Below are positions 44,363 through 53,963 of a stretch of DNA of 64,000 nt, piece by piece. The translations under genes were made by a program, and so were the position numbers. The stretch comes from SHAN690 sp040221375. GTDB lineage: Bacteria > Bacteroidota > Bacteroidia > Flavobacteriales_G > Salibacteraceae. The notes below the pieces were generated by a model. The model did not search any database and had not been told where the DNA came from. It was given only the letters and a program-made list of their open reading frames with translations. The stretch is from assembly GCA_040221375.1 (NCBI GenBank), contig JAVKEP010000056.1:5556-69555 (forward strand), written 5' to 3'. Position 1 is the first letter of the stretch; the number at the start of each line of letters is the position of its first letter.

Positions 44363-45593
44363 GACCAATTCCATAAAGACATTTAACGACCCGATCTACG
44401 GGTTTATTACCATTGACGACCCACTTCTTTTTAGGATTGTAGAACACCCTCATTTTCAACGCTTGCGCAGAATTACGCAACTGGGATTGACCAATTTGGT
44501 GTACGGGGGAGCGAACCATAGCCGGTTTCAACACGCCATCGGTGCGATGAACCTAATGAGAAGCGCGGTCTACACCTTACGCAGCAAAGGAGTCGCCATT
44601 TCTGAGGAAGAAGAGCAGGCTGCAAAGGCGGCTATACTGCTGCACGACATTGGTCACGGGCCGTATTCGCATGCGTTGGAGAACACCATCGTACAGGGTG
44701 TAGACCACGAAAGCATCGGATTGCAGATCATGCACAACATGAATGTTGAATTTGACGGCGCATTGGAACTTGCCATCGCCATCTATACCGATGCATATCC
44801 CGTCCGATTTTTACACCAATTGGTGAGCAGTCAATTGGACACCGACCGGCTTGATTACCTTAAACGCGATAGTTTTTTTACCGGCGTTTCAGAAGGCGTG
44901 ATCGGTTCAGAACGCATCATCAAAATGCTGAACGTGCACGAAGGCAATCTTGCCGTTGAGGCCAAAGGAATCTATTCCTTGGAAAAGTTTCTTATCGCAC
45001 GGCGCCTCATGTATTGGCAGGTATATCTTCACAAAACGGTTGTTTCTGCGGAGTTCTTGCTGATGAATATTCTGATACGCGCCAAGGAATTGGCCGCAGG
45101 AGGCATGAAACTCGACGCGTCGAGCGCCTTGTCATTCTTCCTTTACAGAACTACGGAATGTAAGATGGATGAGAGCCAGGAGTGGCTCAAACAATTCGTC
45201 AAGTTGGACGACTACGACATGCTCTTTTCGATCAAACAGTGGATCGACTGTGAGGATCCACTTCTCAGCAATCTGTGCAAACGATTAATAAATCGAAATT
45301 TACTGAAAACCAAACACTTGGAGTCGCCTTTGGCGGAAAGCGATTTGGCTAGTATTCAGGCGCGGGGTGCTGAACAACTCGGTTTTGATGCGAAGGGTAT
45401 GCGCTACTTAATTTTTCAGAAAAGCATTTCCAACACAGCCTACACAAAGAAGAACGATTCCATCACCATACTTTATAAAGACGGCACTGCCAAGGACATA
45501 TCAGAAGCGTCCACCATTTTCCAATTCAGTCATTTAGAAGCCATCGAAACCAAGCACTTCTTGTACCACCCAGAAGGCGTGTCGATTCAGTGA
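44346..45593 (+). CDS. HD-domain phosphohydrolase family protein
   Basis: 415 residues from GTG at 44346, giving FNDPIYGFITIDDPLLFRIVE near the N-terminus as in relatives. The upstream ATG at 44247 would run into porX. HD-domain metal ligands are seen: H in HSRFQHAIGAMNL, HD in LLHDIGHGPYSHALE, and D in QLDTDRLDYLKRD. The family resembles dGTPase/HDc proteins such as YdhJ and SAMHD1-like enzymes; the true substrate is unknown. It starts the plus-strand run HD-lpxD-lpxC/fabZ-lpxA and is divergent from porX. Confidence 0.9.
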   Translation: MSIPPKTNSIKTFNDPIYGFITIDDPLLFRIVEHPHFQRLRRITQLGLTNLVYGGANHSRFQHAIGAMNLMRSAVYTLRSKGVAISEEEEQAAKAAILLHDIGHGPYSHALENTIVQGVDHESIGLQIMHNMNVEFDGALELAIAIYTDAYPVRFLHQLVSSQLDTDRLDYLKRDSFFTGVSEGVIGSERIIKMLNVHEGNLAVEAKGIYSLEKFLIARRLMYWQVYLHKTVVSAEFLLMNILIRAKELAAGGMKLDASSALSFFLYRTTECKMDESQEWLKQFVKLDDYDMLFSIKQWIDCEDPLLSNLCKRLINRNLLKTKHLESPLAESDLASIQARGAEQLGFDAKGMRYLIFQKSISNTAYTKKNDSITILYKDGTAKDISEASTIFQFSHLEAIETKHFLYHPEGVSIQ

Positions 45594-45675
45594 CTCTTGT
45601 TGATAACTACACACCCTGTTAGCAACATCCCGAACCTATCGCGGTACATTTGAACGTGGTTGGATAGGGGTTAGC

Positions 45676-45683
45676 TACCTTTG
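45676..45683 (+). promoter_or_regulatory. Predicted -7 box (TACCTTTG) of lpxD operon
   Basis: Full consensus match, 20 nt before the lpxD ATG. A TTTG lies 23 nt upstream, close to the expected -33 position. Confidence 0.55.
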
Positions 45684-45703
45684 CCGCCAGATTCGAAGTT
45701 TTA

Positions 45704-46750
45704 ATGGAATTCAGTGCTGGACAGATCGCAGAGATCCTAGGTGGAAAGGTAGATGGAGACGCGCAAGCGACCGTGAACAACCTATCACCCATCGAATCTG
45801 GCATCCCGAGTACATTGACCTTCTTAGCCAATCCCGTCTATACCGAGCACATTTATACTACGGGTGCTAGTATTGCCATTGTAGCCGATGATTTTACTCC
45901 TGAACGGAAACTCCCTCCCACCCTCACACTCATTCGCGTTCATGACCCACGCTTGGCTTTTTCTAAGCTGATGGAATCGTATGCTCAAATGCTTAAAAAG
46001 CCTGCTGGCATTCATCCTTCTGCCAGTATAAGCACTGGAGCCAGCATCGATCCCTCAGCGTACGTTGGACCCAATGTGGTGATAGAAGCTGGCGTAGTGA
46101 TTGAAGCAGACGTAGCGGTCAGCGCATTGTCGTTCGTTGGCACCGAATCCATCATCAAGCGAGGCACGGTCCTGCATGAGCGTGTGCACATCGGCCATCG
46201 GTGCGTCATTGGTGCCTCGTGCGTCATCCAACCTGGCGCCGTAATTGGAGGCGACGGGTTTGGGTTTGCGCCAAACCGTGAAAATGAATACCAAAAAGTT
46301 GTTCATCTCGGAAACGTGGTCCTCGAAGATCATGTTGAAATTGGGGCGGGAACTACCATTGACCGAGGAACGCTCGGCAGCACGATCATTGGACGGGGAG
46401 TGAAGCTTGACAATTTGATTCAAATTGCACACAACGTAGAAATCGGAGAGAATACCGTCATCGCGGCTCAAACGGGCATCGCCGGGTCAACGAAAATTGG
46501 AAAGAACTGCATGATTGGTGGTCAAGTAGGCATCATTGGTCACATTACCATCGCAGATGAAGTGAAAATCGCTGCACAATCAGGAATTGGAGGCAGCATC
46601 AAGAAAAAAGGCGCCATTCTTCAAGGCTCACCTGCCTTACCGATTGGTGATTTTAAACGCTCATACGTCCATTTCAGGAAATTGCATGAGATCGCTGATG
46701 ACCTCACTCACTTGAAGGATGCATCAACCAAAAAGGAAAAGCATGGCTGA
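45704..46750 (+). CDS. lpxD: UDP-3-O-acylglucosamine N-acyltransferase
   Basis: 348 residues. An N-terminal UDP-binding domain (1 to ~100) is followed by a left-handed beta-helix of hexapeptide repeats (about 105-315). The catalytic histidine is in NLIQIAHNVEIGENTVIAAQ near residue 240. It transfers a hydroxyacyl chain from ACP in lipid A synthesis. It overlaps lpxC/fabZ by 8 bp (ATGGCTGA). A shorter paralogue lies at 62698-63609. Confidence 0.96.
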   Translation: MEFSAGQIAEILGGKVDGDAQATVNNLSPIESGIPSTLTFLANPVYTEHIYTTGASIAIVADDFTPERKLPPTLTLIRVHDPRLAFSKLMESYAQMLKKPAGIHPSASISTGASIDPSAYVGPNVVIEAGVVIEADVAVSALSFVGTESIIKRGTVLHERVHIGHRCVIGASCVIQPGAVIGGDGFGFAPNRENEYQKVVHLGNVVLEDHVEIGAGTTIDRGTLGSTIIGRGVKLDNLIQIAHNVEIGENTVIAAQTGIAGSTKIGKNCMIGGQVGIIGHITIADEVKIAAQSGIGGSIKKKGAILQGSPALPIGDFKRSYVHFRKLHEIADDLTHLKDASTKKEKHG

Positions 46751-48179
46751 TAAGCAAAAGACCTTAAAAAGCTCGTTCTCTATTGAAGGAGTTGGATTGC
46801 ACACAGGAAAGCAAACCAAGCTAGTTGTTCACCCCGCTGAGGCGAACACCTGGTACAATTTTAAACGCGTTGACCTCCCCGATGCACCGAGCATCAAGGC
46901 AGACGTTGACAACGTGATTAGCACTAAACGAGGTACATCCCTCGGTAATGACAAGATGGAGGTGCACACTACAGAGCACGTCTTGGCGGCTTTATACGGA
47001 ATGGGCGTAGACAATGCGCTCATTGAAATGGACGGCCCAGAGGTTCCTATTTTGGATGGAAGCGCCAAACATTTCATCGATGCCATCGAAAGTGTTGGAC
47101 TGGTTGAGCAAGACGCCGTTCGCGAAGTATTCGTGCTCAAAGACAACATTACGTTTGAAGATCCAGAGCGTGAAGTAGAAATGCTGGCTGTGCCCTCGCC
47201 AGACTACCGCATCACGGTGATGGTGGATTATCGCTCCCCGCTTCTCGGAACCCAGCATGCTCAGATGTTCAATATCAGCGAATTCAAGGATGAATTTTCA
47301 AGGTGCAGGACCTTCGTTTTCTTGCGTGAGTTGATGCAACTGGTGAACAACGGACTCATCAAAGGTGGCGACGTAGACAACGCCATTGTGATGGTCGACA
47401 CCGATACATCTGAAATGTCAGAGGCAGATAAAGACAAACTCGCAGCGACGTTTCATCGTGACAAATCTGAACTTGAAGCAGTCGGAATTGGCATTTTGAA
47501 CAACGTAAAACTGCATTTTCAGAACGAACCTGCTAGGCATAAGCTCTTAGATATCGTGGGCGATTTAGCCTTGATAGGAAAACCGATTCAAGGACATATC
47601 CTCGCGGCGCGTCCAGGCCATACCACCAATGTTGCGTTTGGCAAGATGCTCAAAGACCTCATCAAAAAAGAACAAAAAGCAGCTCCGAGCTTTGACGTGA
47701 ATGCCGATGCAGTTTACGGCATTACCGAAATCAGTGAAATGCTTCCGCATCGCTACCCGTTTTTACTGGTCGATAAGATCATCGAAATGGGCGATGATTA
47801 CGTGGTTGGCGTGAAAAACGTCACGATGAACGAGGAATTCTTCCAAGGCCACTTTCCAGGAAACCCTGTCATGCCTGGCGTTTTGCAGGTAGAGGCCATG
47901 GCACAGTGCGGAGGAATTCTGGTTATGAGCCAAATCGAGGACCCTTGGAACTACGAGACGTTATTTGTCAAAATTGATAAGGTAAAATTCAAGCGGAAAG
48001 TGGTCCCTGGAGACACCTTGGTTTTTAAGCTTGAACTCATTGCTCCTGTCCGTCGGGGCATGGTGACGATGAAGGCGGCGGGATACGTAAGAAATCAAAT
48101 GGTAGCGGAGGGTGAATTGATGGCCCAGATCATTAAAGTGAGGAACGATGAGCGAGTTAAGAGCGAACATTCATCCTAG
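46743..48179 (+). CDS. lpxC/fabZ: Bifunctional LpxC deacetylase / FabZ dehydratase
   Basis: 478 residues from the ATG at 46743; a start at 46719 would fall inside lpxD. Residues 1 to ~310 are LpxC, the zinc deacetylase committing step of lipid A synthesis: HTTEHVLAALYGMG and the HKLLDIVGDLALIG region hold the zinc ligands. Residues ~325-478 are FabZ, (3R)-hydroxyacyl-ACP dehydratase: MLPHRYPFLLVDKI carries the catalytic His, MPGVLQVEAMAQ the Glu. This fusion is characteristic of Bacteroidota. It overlaps lpxA by 32 bp. Confidence 0.97.
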   Translation: MADKQKTLKSSFSIEGVGLHTGKQTKLVVHPAEANTWYNFKRVDLPDAPSIKADVDNVISTKRGTSLGNDKMEVHTTEHVLAALYGMGVDNALIEMDGPEVPILDGSAKHFIDAIESVGLVEQDAVREVFVLKDNITFEDPEREVEMLAVPSPDYRITVMVDYRSPLLGTQHAQMFNISEFKDEFSRCRTFVFLRELMQLVNNGLIKGGDVDNAIVMVDTDTSEMSEADKDKLAATFHRDKSELEAVGIGILNNVKLHFQNEPARHKLLDIVGDLALIGKPIQGHILAARPGHTTNVAFGKMLKDLIKKEQKAAPSFDVNADAVYGITEISEMLPHRYPFLLVDKIIEMGDDYVVGVKNVTMNEEFFQGHFPGNPVMPGVLQVEAMAQCGGILVMSQIEDPWNYETLFVKIDKVKFKRKVVPGDTLVFKLELIAPVRRGMVTMKAAGYVRNQMVAEGELMAQIIKVRNDERVKSEHSS

Positions 48180-48927
48180 TGCAAAGATTGGTGACAACGT
48201 CACCATCGAGCCTTTTTCAACCGTCTACGCCGACGTTGAAATTGGAGAAGGTACTTGGATTGGTCCGAATGTGACCATCATGGACGGAGCTCGAATCGGT
48301 AAGAATTGCCGCATTTTTCCGGGCGCCGTAGTATCTGCCATACCCCAAGACTTGAAATACGCCGGCGAAGAAACGCACACGTTTATCGGTGATAATACCA
48401 CGATCCGTGAATGCGTAACGATCAATAAGGGCACAACCGATGCCTGGAAAACAGAAGTGGGCTCCAATTGCCTCCTCATGGCCTATGTGCACGTCGCCCA
48501 CGACTGCATCGTCGGCAACAACGTGATTCTGGCGAACTGTGTGAACTTGGCTGGACATATTACCATCGAAGATCACGCCATCCTTGAGGGAATGGTTGCC
48601 GTACAACAATTCCTACGCATTGGGGCGCACAGCTTCGTAGCCGGCGGCAGCTTGGTTCGAAAAAACGTTCCTCCGTACGTTCGTGCTGCTCGGGAACCGT
48701 TGAGTTACGTCGGTATCAACGCAATCGGCTTAAAGCGAAGGGGATTTTCGGAAGATGATATCCGCATCATTGAAGACACCTACCGCCATATTTACGTTTT
48801 GAATTCGCTCACATCGAAAGGCATCGAATCGGCTCTTCAAAACGTAGCAGAACACAAATACCGCAACGTTGTCATCGATTTCATCAACGCTTCTGAAAAT
48901 GGAGTGATGCGCGGCCCGAATTCTTAG
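48148..48927 (+). CDS. lpxA: UDP-N-acetylglucosamine O-acyltransferase
   Basis: 259 residues, near the 262 of E. coli. Hexapeptide-repeat beta-helix (about 1-190) starting ANIHPSAKIGDNVTIEPFS, with the catalytic histidine in MAYVHVAHDCIVGNN near residue 118. A helical C-terminus follows (LKRRGFSEDDIRII). It performs the first step of lipid A synthesis. It starts 32 bp inside lpxC/fabZ in another frame, indicating coupled translation. Confidence 0.96.
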   Translation: MSELRANIHPSAKIGDNVTIEPFSTVYADVEIGEGTWIGPNVTIMDGARIGKNCRIFPGAVVSAIPQDLKYAGEETHTFIGDNTTIRECVTINKGTTDAWKTEVGSNCLLMAYVHVAHDCIVGNNVILANCVNLAGHITIEDHAILEGMVAVQQFLRIGAHSFVAGGSLVRKNVPPYVRAAREPLSYVGINAIGLKRRGFSEDDIRIIEDTYRHIYVLNSLTSKGIESALQNVAEHKYRNVVIDFINASENGVMRGPNS

Positions 48928-48929
48928 GC

Positions 48930-49559
48930 ATGGACATCGCCCTTACCGACATCGGCAAGCAATACGGTTCGCATTGGATATTCAAGGGCATAAACGCCAA
49001 ATTCAGTTCGGGCAACATCTACCCGATCATTGGCAACAACGGAAGCGGAAAAAGCACCCTGCTCCAAATAATATCAGGCTACATAACACCCAATGTAGGA
49101 GAAGTAACGTTCCATGCAAATAAGCAATCTATTGGAATCGAGGATTGGTACAGGCATACCGCTATCGCTGCTCCCTATCTCAACCTGTTTGAAGAGTTCA
49201 CGGTAGAGGAATCCATTTTATTGCACAGCAAACTGAAACCGCTTCAGTCCGATTCGCCCGAAGCGCTGATGAAAGAAATCGACCTGCTCAAAGACCGGAA
49301 TAAGTCCTTAACACAGTTGAGTTCAGGGATGCGTCAGCGACTCAAATTGGCCTTAGCAATGTCGAGCAAAAGCGAAGTATTGCTCCTCGATGAACCGTGT
49401 TCTAACCTGGATAAGCACTGGATTGCCTGGTACAATGACGCCTTGCAACGGATGAGCGAGGAGCGCATCATCCTGATTTGCTCTAACAGCCAAGAGGAGG
49501 AACTTGTGAACGCAACGGCTGAGGCCTTAGATATCAGCGATCCTCGATTTCGTGGATGA
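48930..49559 (+). CDS. ABC transporter ATP-binding protein
   Basis: 209 residues, a single nucleotide-binding domain. Walker A is IGNNGSGKSTLLQIIS near residue 34, the signature is LSSGMRQRLKLALAM near 130, and Walker B with D-E is SEVLLLDEPCSNLD near 150. It follows lpxA by 2 bp. No permease gene is adjacent, so its transport partner and substrate are unknown; a role in envelope lipid handling is a guess from context. The last 26 bp overlap the convergent T9SS cargo gene. Confidence 0.9.
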   Translation: MDIALTDIGKQYGSHWIFKGINAKFSSGNIYPIIGNNGSGKSTLLQIISGYITPNVGEVTFHANKQSIGIEDWYRHTAIAAPYLNLFEEFTVEESILLHSKLKPLQSDSPEALMKEIDLLKDRNKSLTQLSSGMRQRLKLALAMSSKSEVLLLDEPCSNLDKHWIAWYNDALQRMSEERIILICSNSQEEELVNATAEALDISDPRFRG

Positions 49560-52218
49560 GCGTCACGCTTCCGCGCAGCTCAGGAAAATGCGATGAGATG
49601 AGAACATAAAAGTAGGTGCCGGATGGATGGTCCAACGGAACCCACTCGTTTCGATACGGCATCGCCTCAAATACTTTTTGTCCCCAACGGTTGTAAATGA
49701 ATAAATGTGCGTCAGGAAACTCCGTTACATTATTGATATAGAAAGCATCATTCAACCCGTCGCCGTTCGGGGTGATTACGTTCGGAATACTGATGCAATG
49801 CCTAACTTCTAGGCGTAAGGTATCGGTCGTGGCATTGCCACATTGATCAGCAACTCGAACGTAATGCGTATTGGTTTGCCGCGCGATCACCCGAAACGTA
49901 CTGCTGTCGATTTTTTGGTACGATTCACCGGTGATGGGATCTTCGATTGAGAACCACTCAAACGTATATCCCCCCGCCCCACCGAGCGCCAAGGCCTTGA
50001 TGAAATATTCATCGCCATAACAGAGTCGATTGTCACCAGAAAGGATCAAGTCGAGTTCAGACACTTCTGGGATGAAAATGTCTGCTGAGGCTACCGCCTG
50101 GGTGCCACAAAAATCTGTGACCGTGACAAAGACCAACTGGCTGACGCTACCAAAAAATACAATGGCGCTGTCCGTTTCGCCGGTAGACCATGCATACGTG
50201 AGCGGCGCTAATCCGCCTGCTACTCCTGGTTGAAGGGCAAACTCGGTTCCAGCACAAAGCGCCTCTTGGGCTTCTAAGTTTGCGGTCAACGAATCGATAT
50301 CCAAGGCCAACACCTCAAAACTGTCGTAAAACTCACGTCCACAAACATCTCTCACCCAAAGGTGAATGGTGGTATCTCGGTTGATGGCCACGTTGATCAC
50401 CGAGTCATTGCTATAACCCGTGTTGCTTTGATTCCAAGCGTATTGAAACGGAGGAACACCTCCACTAAACGCTGGGTTAATGTGAAGGAACGAGCCTTTG
50501 CAATAGATCAATGTATCTGGAAAGGCTACACTGAAAGAATCGGGCACCTTCACTCCGAGATAAGCCGTGTCATAACGCACCCTTCCACATGCGTCGGTCA
50601 CGGCAATGGTAAATGACGTATCACCGAATACCAGCACATCCGTACTGCTGGAAGTATCTCCAGTGCTCCAGAGGTATGCAAGCGGCTCCGTACCAAAATC
50701 AACTACGCACTGGAGGTTGATGGCATCCCCGGCACAGTTCACGAGGGTGTCGTTCAAGATGTTCGGTACAGGGTCATCTGCATAGTTCTTATAGACCAAT
50801 ATGGTGTCATAAATGGTAGTCAGTTGACAACTGTCTTGTACGGCTACTACAAACGTATCTACTCCGCCATTTGGACTCAGTGAGGTCGTTATGGTGTCGG
50901 TGGTATCACCCGTACTCCACAAATAGGTGAATGGTGGGGGACCACCGCTCAGCGCCTGGGCCCAGAGCGTCAGAGTATCAGGCGGACAGGTGAAAGTGGT
51001 GTCCGGCGACTTGTCAAAGACAATTTGAGGCAAATCATAGATGTACATCGTGCCTGTGCTGATAAAGGTATCACCGCACAGCGTAATGCTCAGTGCTGAT
51101 ATCGTAACGTATTCCATCCCCTCTGCCAATCCATCCGCAAAAGGATTGATCGTAATGGTGGTGTCCTGAACCCCCGGGAGCAGCATAATGGTATCGGGAA
51201 GCAAGTCAAAATCAACCCCATTGGTTGCGGTGCCAGTATATGTCAAGTATGATATGGAGGTATCGGTTGTATCACCACGGGTAAAAACAATGTCGGCAGT
51301 TCCACAGCCTTCGTTGATGGTGCTATCCCCATTCACTGTTTCTATTTGAACTTCGATCAGGTTAGAACTAAAACTGCCACCTTCCAGAAATACACCTGAG
51401 TCAAGTACTCCATCTCCTGCATCCGCAATGGCCATCTTGATGTGGTAAGTATCCCCACAGATTACTTCGGCGATGGCCTCCAAGGCTACGGTCAATCCGC
51501 CAAAGGCAATGTTGGTATCGGTAGGAGCCGTGTAGTTGTTTACGAAATACTGAGAATTACACGGACACGCAGGATTGCAGGCCGATCCACCTGGAATGTC
51601 ATTGATCGTATTTATGGCGACAGGCGTGCTAGAGCCTGGAACAACTGCCAAGTTGATGGCGTTGTTGGAAAACGGGCCGCTGATGCCTGGTCCTGATAAA
51701 AAGAACCCAAAAACGTCATTGAATTGCGAGCAAACGTAACCCGGATACTCCAGGCTGGCGAAAACATACTTAAACCGAATCGTATCGCCCTGAGGGACGA
51801 AATCGAATTCAAGCACTGCACTGTTGTTTAAGGTGAACGTAGGCAAAATCAATTGCAAGTCTGGATCGGCTACCGCGTCTGAGCCATTGGGTCCAAAATT
51901 CGGGTTTGGGTTATAGCCCGCCAACTGCTCCGTACTGCCAGAAGCGAGGAACAATCCAGATGGGATATCAACGACAGAACTCGTATTTACAAACTCCCCG
52001 ATCTGCGTACTGTCATAGCCTTCTTGATGACTGAAATACGTAGTATCGCAACCGGTAAACGTAGCATTGAATGCGGTGACTCCCGTACCCAACAGTACTT
52101 CGTCAACGTAATAGTCTGCCCAATTTCCAGACTGCTTCGCACTGGTTACCGAAATCTGGGCGTGGACACGCGTGAAGAATGTGCACGATAAAAGCGTTAT
52201 GAAAGCGAGTCTAAACAC
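49534..52218 (-). CDS. Gliding-type T9SS protein with choice-of-anchor-L domain
   Basis: 894 residues from a GTG at 52218; an in-frame stop lies just upstream. A signal peptide ends at about residue 21 (TRVHAQ). Residues ~70-230 match the choice-of-anchor-L type (PSGLFLASGSTEQLAGYN, FKYVFASLEYPGYVCSQFND). A Calx-beta-like segment follows (~290-385), then five or so SprB/Ig-like repeats with PxxYxWSTGDT. The end (~805-894, IPNVITPNGDGLNDAFYINN) is the gliding-motility/type B T9SS sorting domain. It should be a surface protein. Its start codon lies in a hairpin loop (52209-52230). Confidence 0.92.
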   Translation of the reverse strand: MFRLAFITLLSCTFFTRVHAQISVTSAKQSGNWADYYVDEVLLGTGVTAFNATFTGCDTTYFSHQEGYDSTQIGEFVNTSSVVDIPSGLFLASGSTEQLAGYNPNPNFGPNGSDAVADPDLQLILPTFTLNNSAVLEFDFVPQGDTIRFKYVFASLEYPGYVCSQFNDVFGFFLSGPGISGPFSNNAINLAVVPGSSTPVAINTINDIPGGSACNPACPCNSQYFVNNYTAPTDTNIAFGGLTVALEAIAEVICGDTYHIKMAIADAGDGVLDSGVFLEGGSFSSNLIEVQIETVNGDSTINEGCGTADIVFTRGDTTDTSISYLTYTGTATNGVDFDLLPDTIMLLPGVQDTTITINPFADGLAEGMEYVTISALSITLCGDTFISTGTMYIYDLPQIVFDKSPDTTFTCPPDTLTLWAQALSGGPPPFTYLWSTGDTTDTITTSLSPNGGVDTFVVAVQDSCQLTTIYDTILVYKNYADDPVPNILNDTLVNCAGDAINLQCVVDFGTEPLAYLWSTGDTSSSTDVLVFGDTSFTIAVTDACGRVRYDTAYLGVKVPDSFSVAFPDTLIYCKGSFLHINPAFSGGVPPFQYAWNQSNTGYSNDSVINVAINRDTTIHLWVRDVCGREFYDSFEVLALDIDSLTANLEAQEALCAGTEFALQPGVAGGLAPLTYAWSTGETDSAIVFFGSVSQLVFVTVTDFCGTQAVASADIFIPEVSELDLILSGDNRLCYGDEYFIKALALGGAGGYTFEWFSIEDPITGESYQKIDSSTFRVIARQTNTHYVRVADQCGNATTDTLRLEVRHCISIPNVITPNGDGLNDAFYINNVTEFPDAHLFIYNRWGQKVFEAMPYRNEWVPLDHPSGTYFYVLISSHFPELRGSVTLIHEIEDR

Positions 52219-52230
52219 TGCTTTTTAGAC
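52209..52230 (-). other. Hairpin holding a GTG start codon in its loop
   Basis: In the mRNA sense, GTCTAAA and TTTAGAC form a perfect 7-bp stem with an 8-nt loop that ends with the GTG start of the gene at 52218. No T run follows, so it is not a normal terminator for purE. It could influence translation start. Confidence 0.45.
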
Positions 52231-52253
52231 GTGCAGGGTATGAATAGGTTGCA

Positions 52254-52748
52254 CTAGGATTTAATATCTCGGGACATTTGCGCCACCTTCTCTTTCAAAC
52301 CTGCCTTGTAGGAAATCACTTTATCCAACACCTCGGCATTTGACGCCCCGATGATTTGAGCAGCGAGAATTCCAGCATTCTTAGCCGCATTTAGAGCCAC
52401 TGTAGCCACGGGTACACCGCCAGGCATTTGGAGGATTGACAGAATTGAATCCCATCCGTCGATGGAGTTGGACGACTTTACGGGTACACCAATCACCGGC
52501 AATGGACTCACAGATGCAACCATTCCAGGCAAGTGAGCAGCACCTCCAGCCCCGGCTATGATTACCTTGATTCCTCGTCCATGCGCATCACGGCCGTAAT
52601 CCATCATCTTTTCGGGCGTTCTATGTGCCGAAACAATGTCTACTTCCACTTCGATTCCAAACTCTTCAAGAATATCAACGGCGTCTTTCATCACTGGAAA
52701 GTCACTCTTGCTTCCCATGATAATGCCGACTTGTGGTGTTTTTGCCAT
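52254..52748 (-). CDS. purE: N5-carboxyaminoimidazole ribonucleotide mutase
   Basis: 164 residues, standard for class I PurE. IIMGSKSDFPVMKDAVD at the N-terminus and VSAHRTPEKMMDYGR near residue 45 contain the active-site Ser/Asp and His; GAGGAAHLPGMVAS near 70 is the nucleotide loop. It converts N5-CAIR to CAIR in purine synthesis. It lies 9 bp after purK, the usual partner. The T9SS gene begins 35 bp downstream. Confidence 0.97.
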   Translation of the reverse strand: MAKTPQVGIIMGSKSDFPVMKDAVDILEEFGIEVEVDIVSAHRTPEKMMDYGRDAHGRGIKVIIAGAGGAAHLPGMVASVSPLPVIGVPVKSSNSIDGWDSILSILQMPGGVPVATVALNAAKNAGILAAQIIGASNAEVLDKVISYKAGLKEKVAQMSRDIKS

Positions 52749-52757
52749 GCGGCTAAG

Positions 52758-53876
52758 TTACGCGATTACCTTTATTCCTTCTTTCACGGCCTTCGCTTTT
52801 TCTAAGGCTTCTTCCGACGAGTTGCCCACTACCGTTACGTGGCCCATCTTCCTGAACGGTTTGGTAACGGCCTTTCCGTATACATGAGGATAAACGCCAG
52901 AAGTGGCAATGGCGGCATCCATTCCTTCGTATTTGACGGGGCCCGTGTGTCCTTTCTCACCTAAAAGATTGATCATCGCAGCAGCAGAACGCAAGTCCGT
53001 ATCGCCTAAGGGCCAATTGAGAATGGAACGCATGTGGATGTCGAATTGTGACACAAAGCAGGCTTCAATGGTATGGTGGCCGCTGTTGTGAGGGCGTGGC
53101 GCGATCTCATTGATCAAGACCCGTCCATCTCTGGTTAAAAAAAGCTCCACGGCCAACAGACCTACCATGTCAATCTCTACTATGAGCTTTTCAGCCAGCG
53201 CTCTCGCTTCCTTTTCTATCTCGGGAGAAATACGCGCTGGGCTAACCAAATAATCAACGAGGTTGGCTTCCTCGTTAAAAACTTGCTCGACGACTGGAAA
53301 CGATTTCACCTCGCCCTTCTCGTTTCGCGCGACCAACACGGCGAGCTCTAGTTCGTAATCAACCCATTGCTCCAATACGGAAGGTGCGTCAAAGGCAGAC
53401 GCTATATCCGCCGGTGTTTTGATAGGCGTAACCCCTTTTCCGTCGTATCCACCTACCCGCATCTTCTGCATCACCGGAAGGAGGTCTAAGTGTTGCTCGA
53501 TCTCCGATTTATGGTCAACGAGAGCGAAAGGGGCGGTGGGAAGTCCGTGCGCATTATAAAAGTTCTTTTGCAGGCCCTTGTCCTTCACCATTTCAAGGAT
53601 CCTCGGCTGCGGAAACACTTTCACTCCTTCCGCTTCCAGGCGCTTCAAAGCTTCCACCGATACATTTTCTATCTCAATGGTCACCACATCGCATGTCCGC
53701 CCCATCTTAAAAACAGCTTCTTCGTCGTTACGGTCGGCACAAACGAATTCATGTGAGATTGCGCTACACGGAGCGTTCGGATCCGGATCGAGTGTGACAA
53801 TCTCATGTCCGTAATTCAAAGCGTTCTGAATGAACATCCTGCCTAACTGACCTCCCCCTATGATTCCGATCCTCAT
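52758..53876 (-). CDS. purK: N5-carboxyaminoimidazole ribonucleotide synthase
   Basis: 372 residues from the ATG at 53876; the longer frame upstream covers the promoter. ATP-grasp enzyme beginning RIGIIGGGQLGRMFIQNA. Central ATP-grasp landmarks are KMRVGGYDGKGV near residue 150 and LINEIAPRPHNSGHHTIE near 255. It makes N5-CAIR from AIR, bicarbonate and ATP, passing it to PurE encoded 9 bp downstream. The promoter ahead is one of the best consensus matches in the window. Confidence 0.97.
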   Translation of the reverse strand: MRIGIIGGGQLGRMFIQNALNYGHEIVTLDPDPNAPCSAISHEFVCADRNDEEAVFKMGRTCDVVTIEIENVSVEALKRLEAEGVKVFPQPRILEMVKDKGLQKNFYNAHGLPTAPFALVDHKSEIEQHLDLLPVMQKMRVGGYDGKGVTPIKTPADIASAFDAPSVLEQWVDYELELAVLVARNEKGEVKSFPVVEQVFNEEANLVDYLVSPARISPEIEKEARALAEKLIVEIDMVGLLAVELFLTRDGRVLINEIAPRPHNSGHHTIEACFVSQFDIHMRSILNWPLGDTDLRSAAAMINLLGEKGHTGPVKYEGMDAAIATSGVYPHVYGKAVTKPFRKMGHVTVVGNSSEEALEKAKAVKEGIKVIA

Positions 53877-53895
53877 GTGCACTAGTTTATGCCGG

Positions 53896-53924
53896 CAAAG
53901 GTAGCCGCTCCAGAATGATGGCAA
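53896..53924 (-). promoter_or_regulatory. Predicted purK-purE promoter
   Basis: Minus strand: TTG (53924-53922), an 18-nt spacer, then TACCTTTG (53903-53896), matching Bacteroidota -33/-7 elements. The ATG follows after 19 nt. Confidence 0.65.
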
Positions 53925-53963
53925 TGCAGTGAATGAACGTCCCGAGAACTGACTTTCAAAGGC

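Noticed and set aside
46055..46471. 138-residue minus-strand frame within lpxD
   Set aside because: Shadow of the hexapeptide repeats; lpxD on the plus strand is unambiguous.
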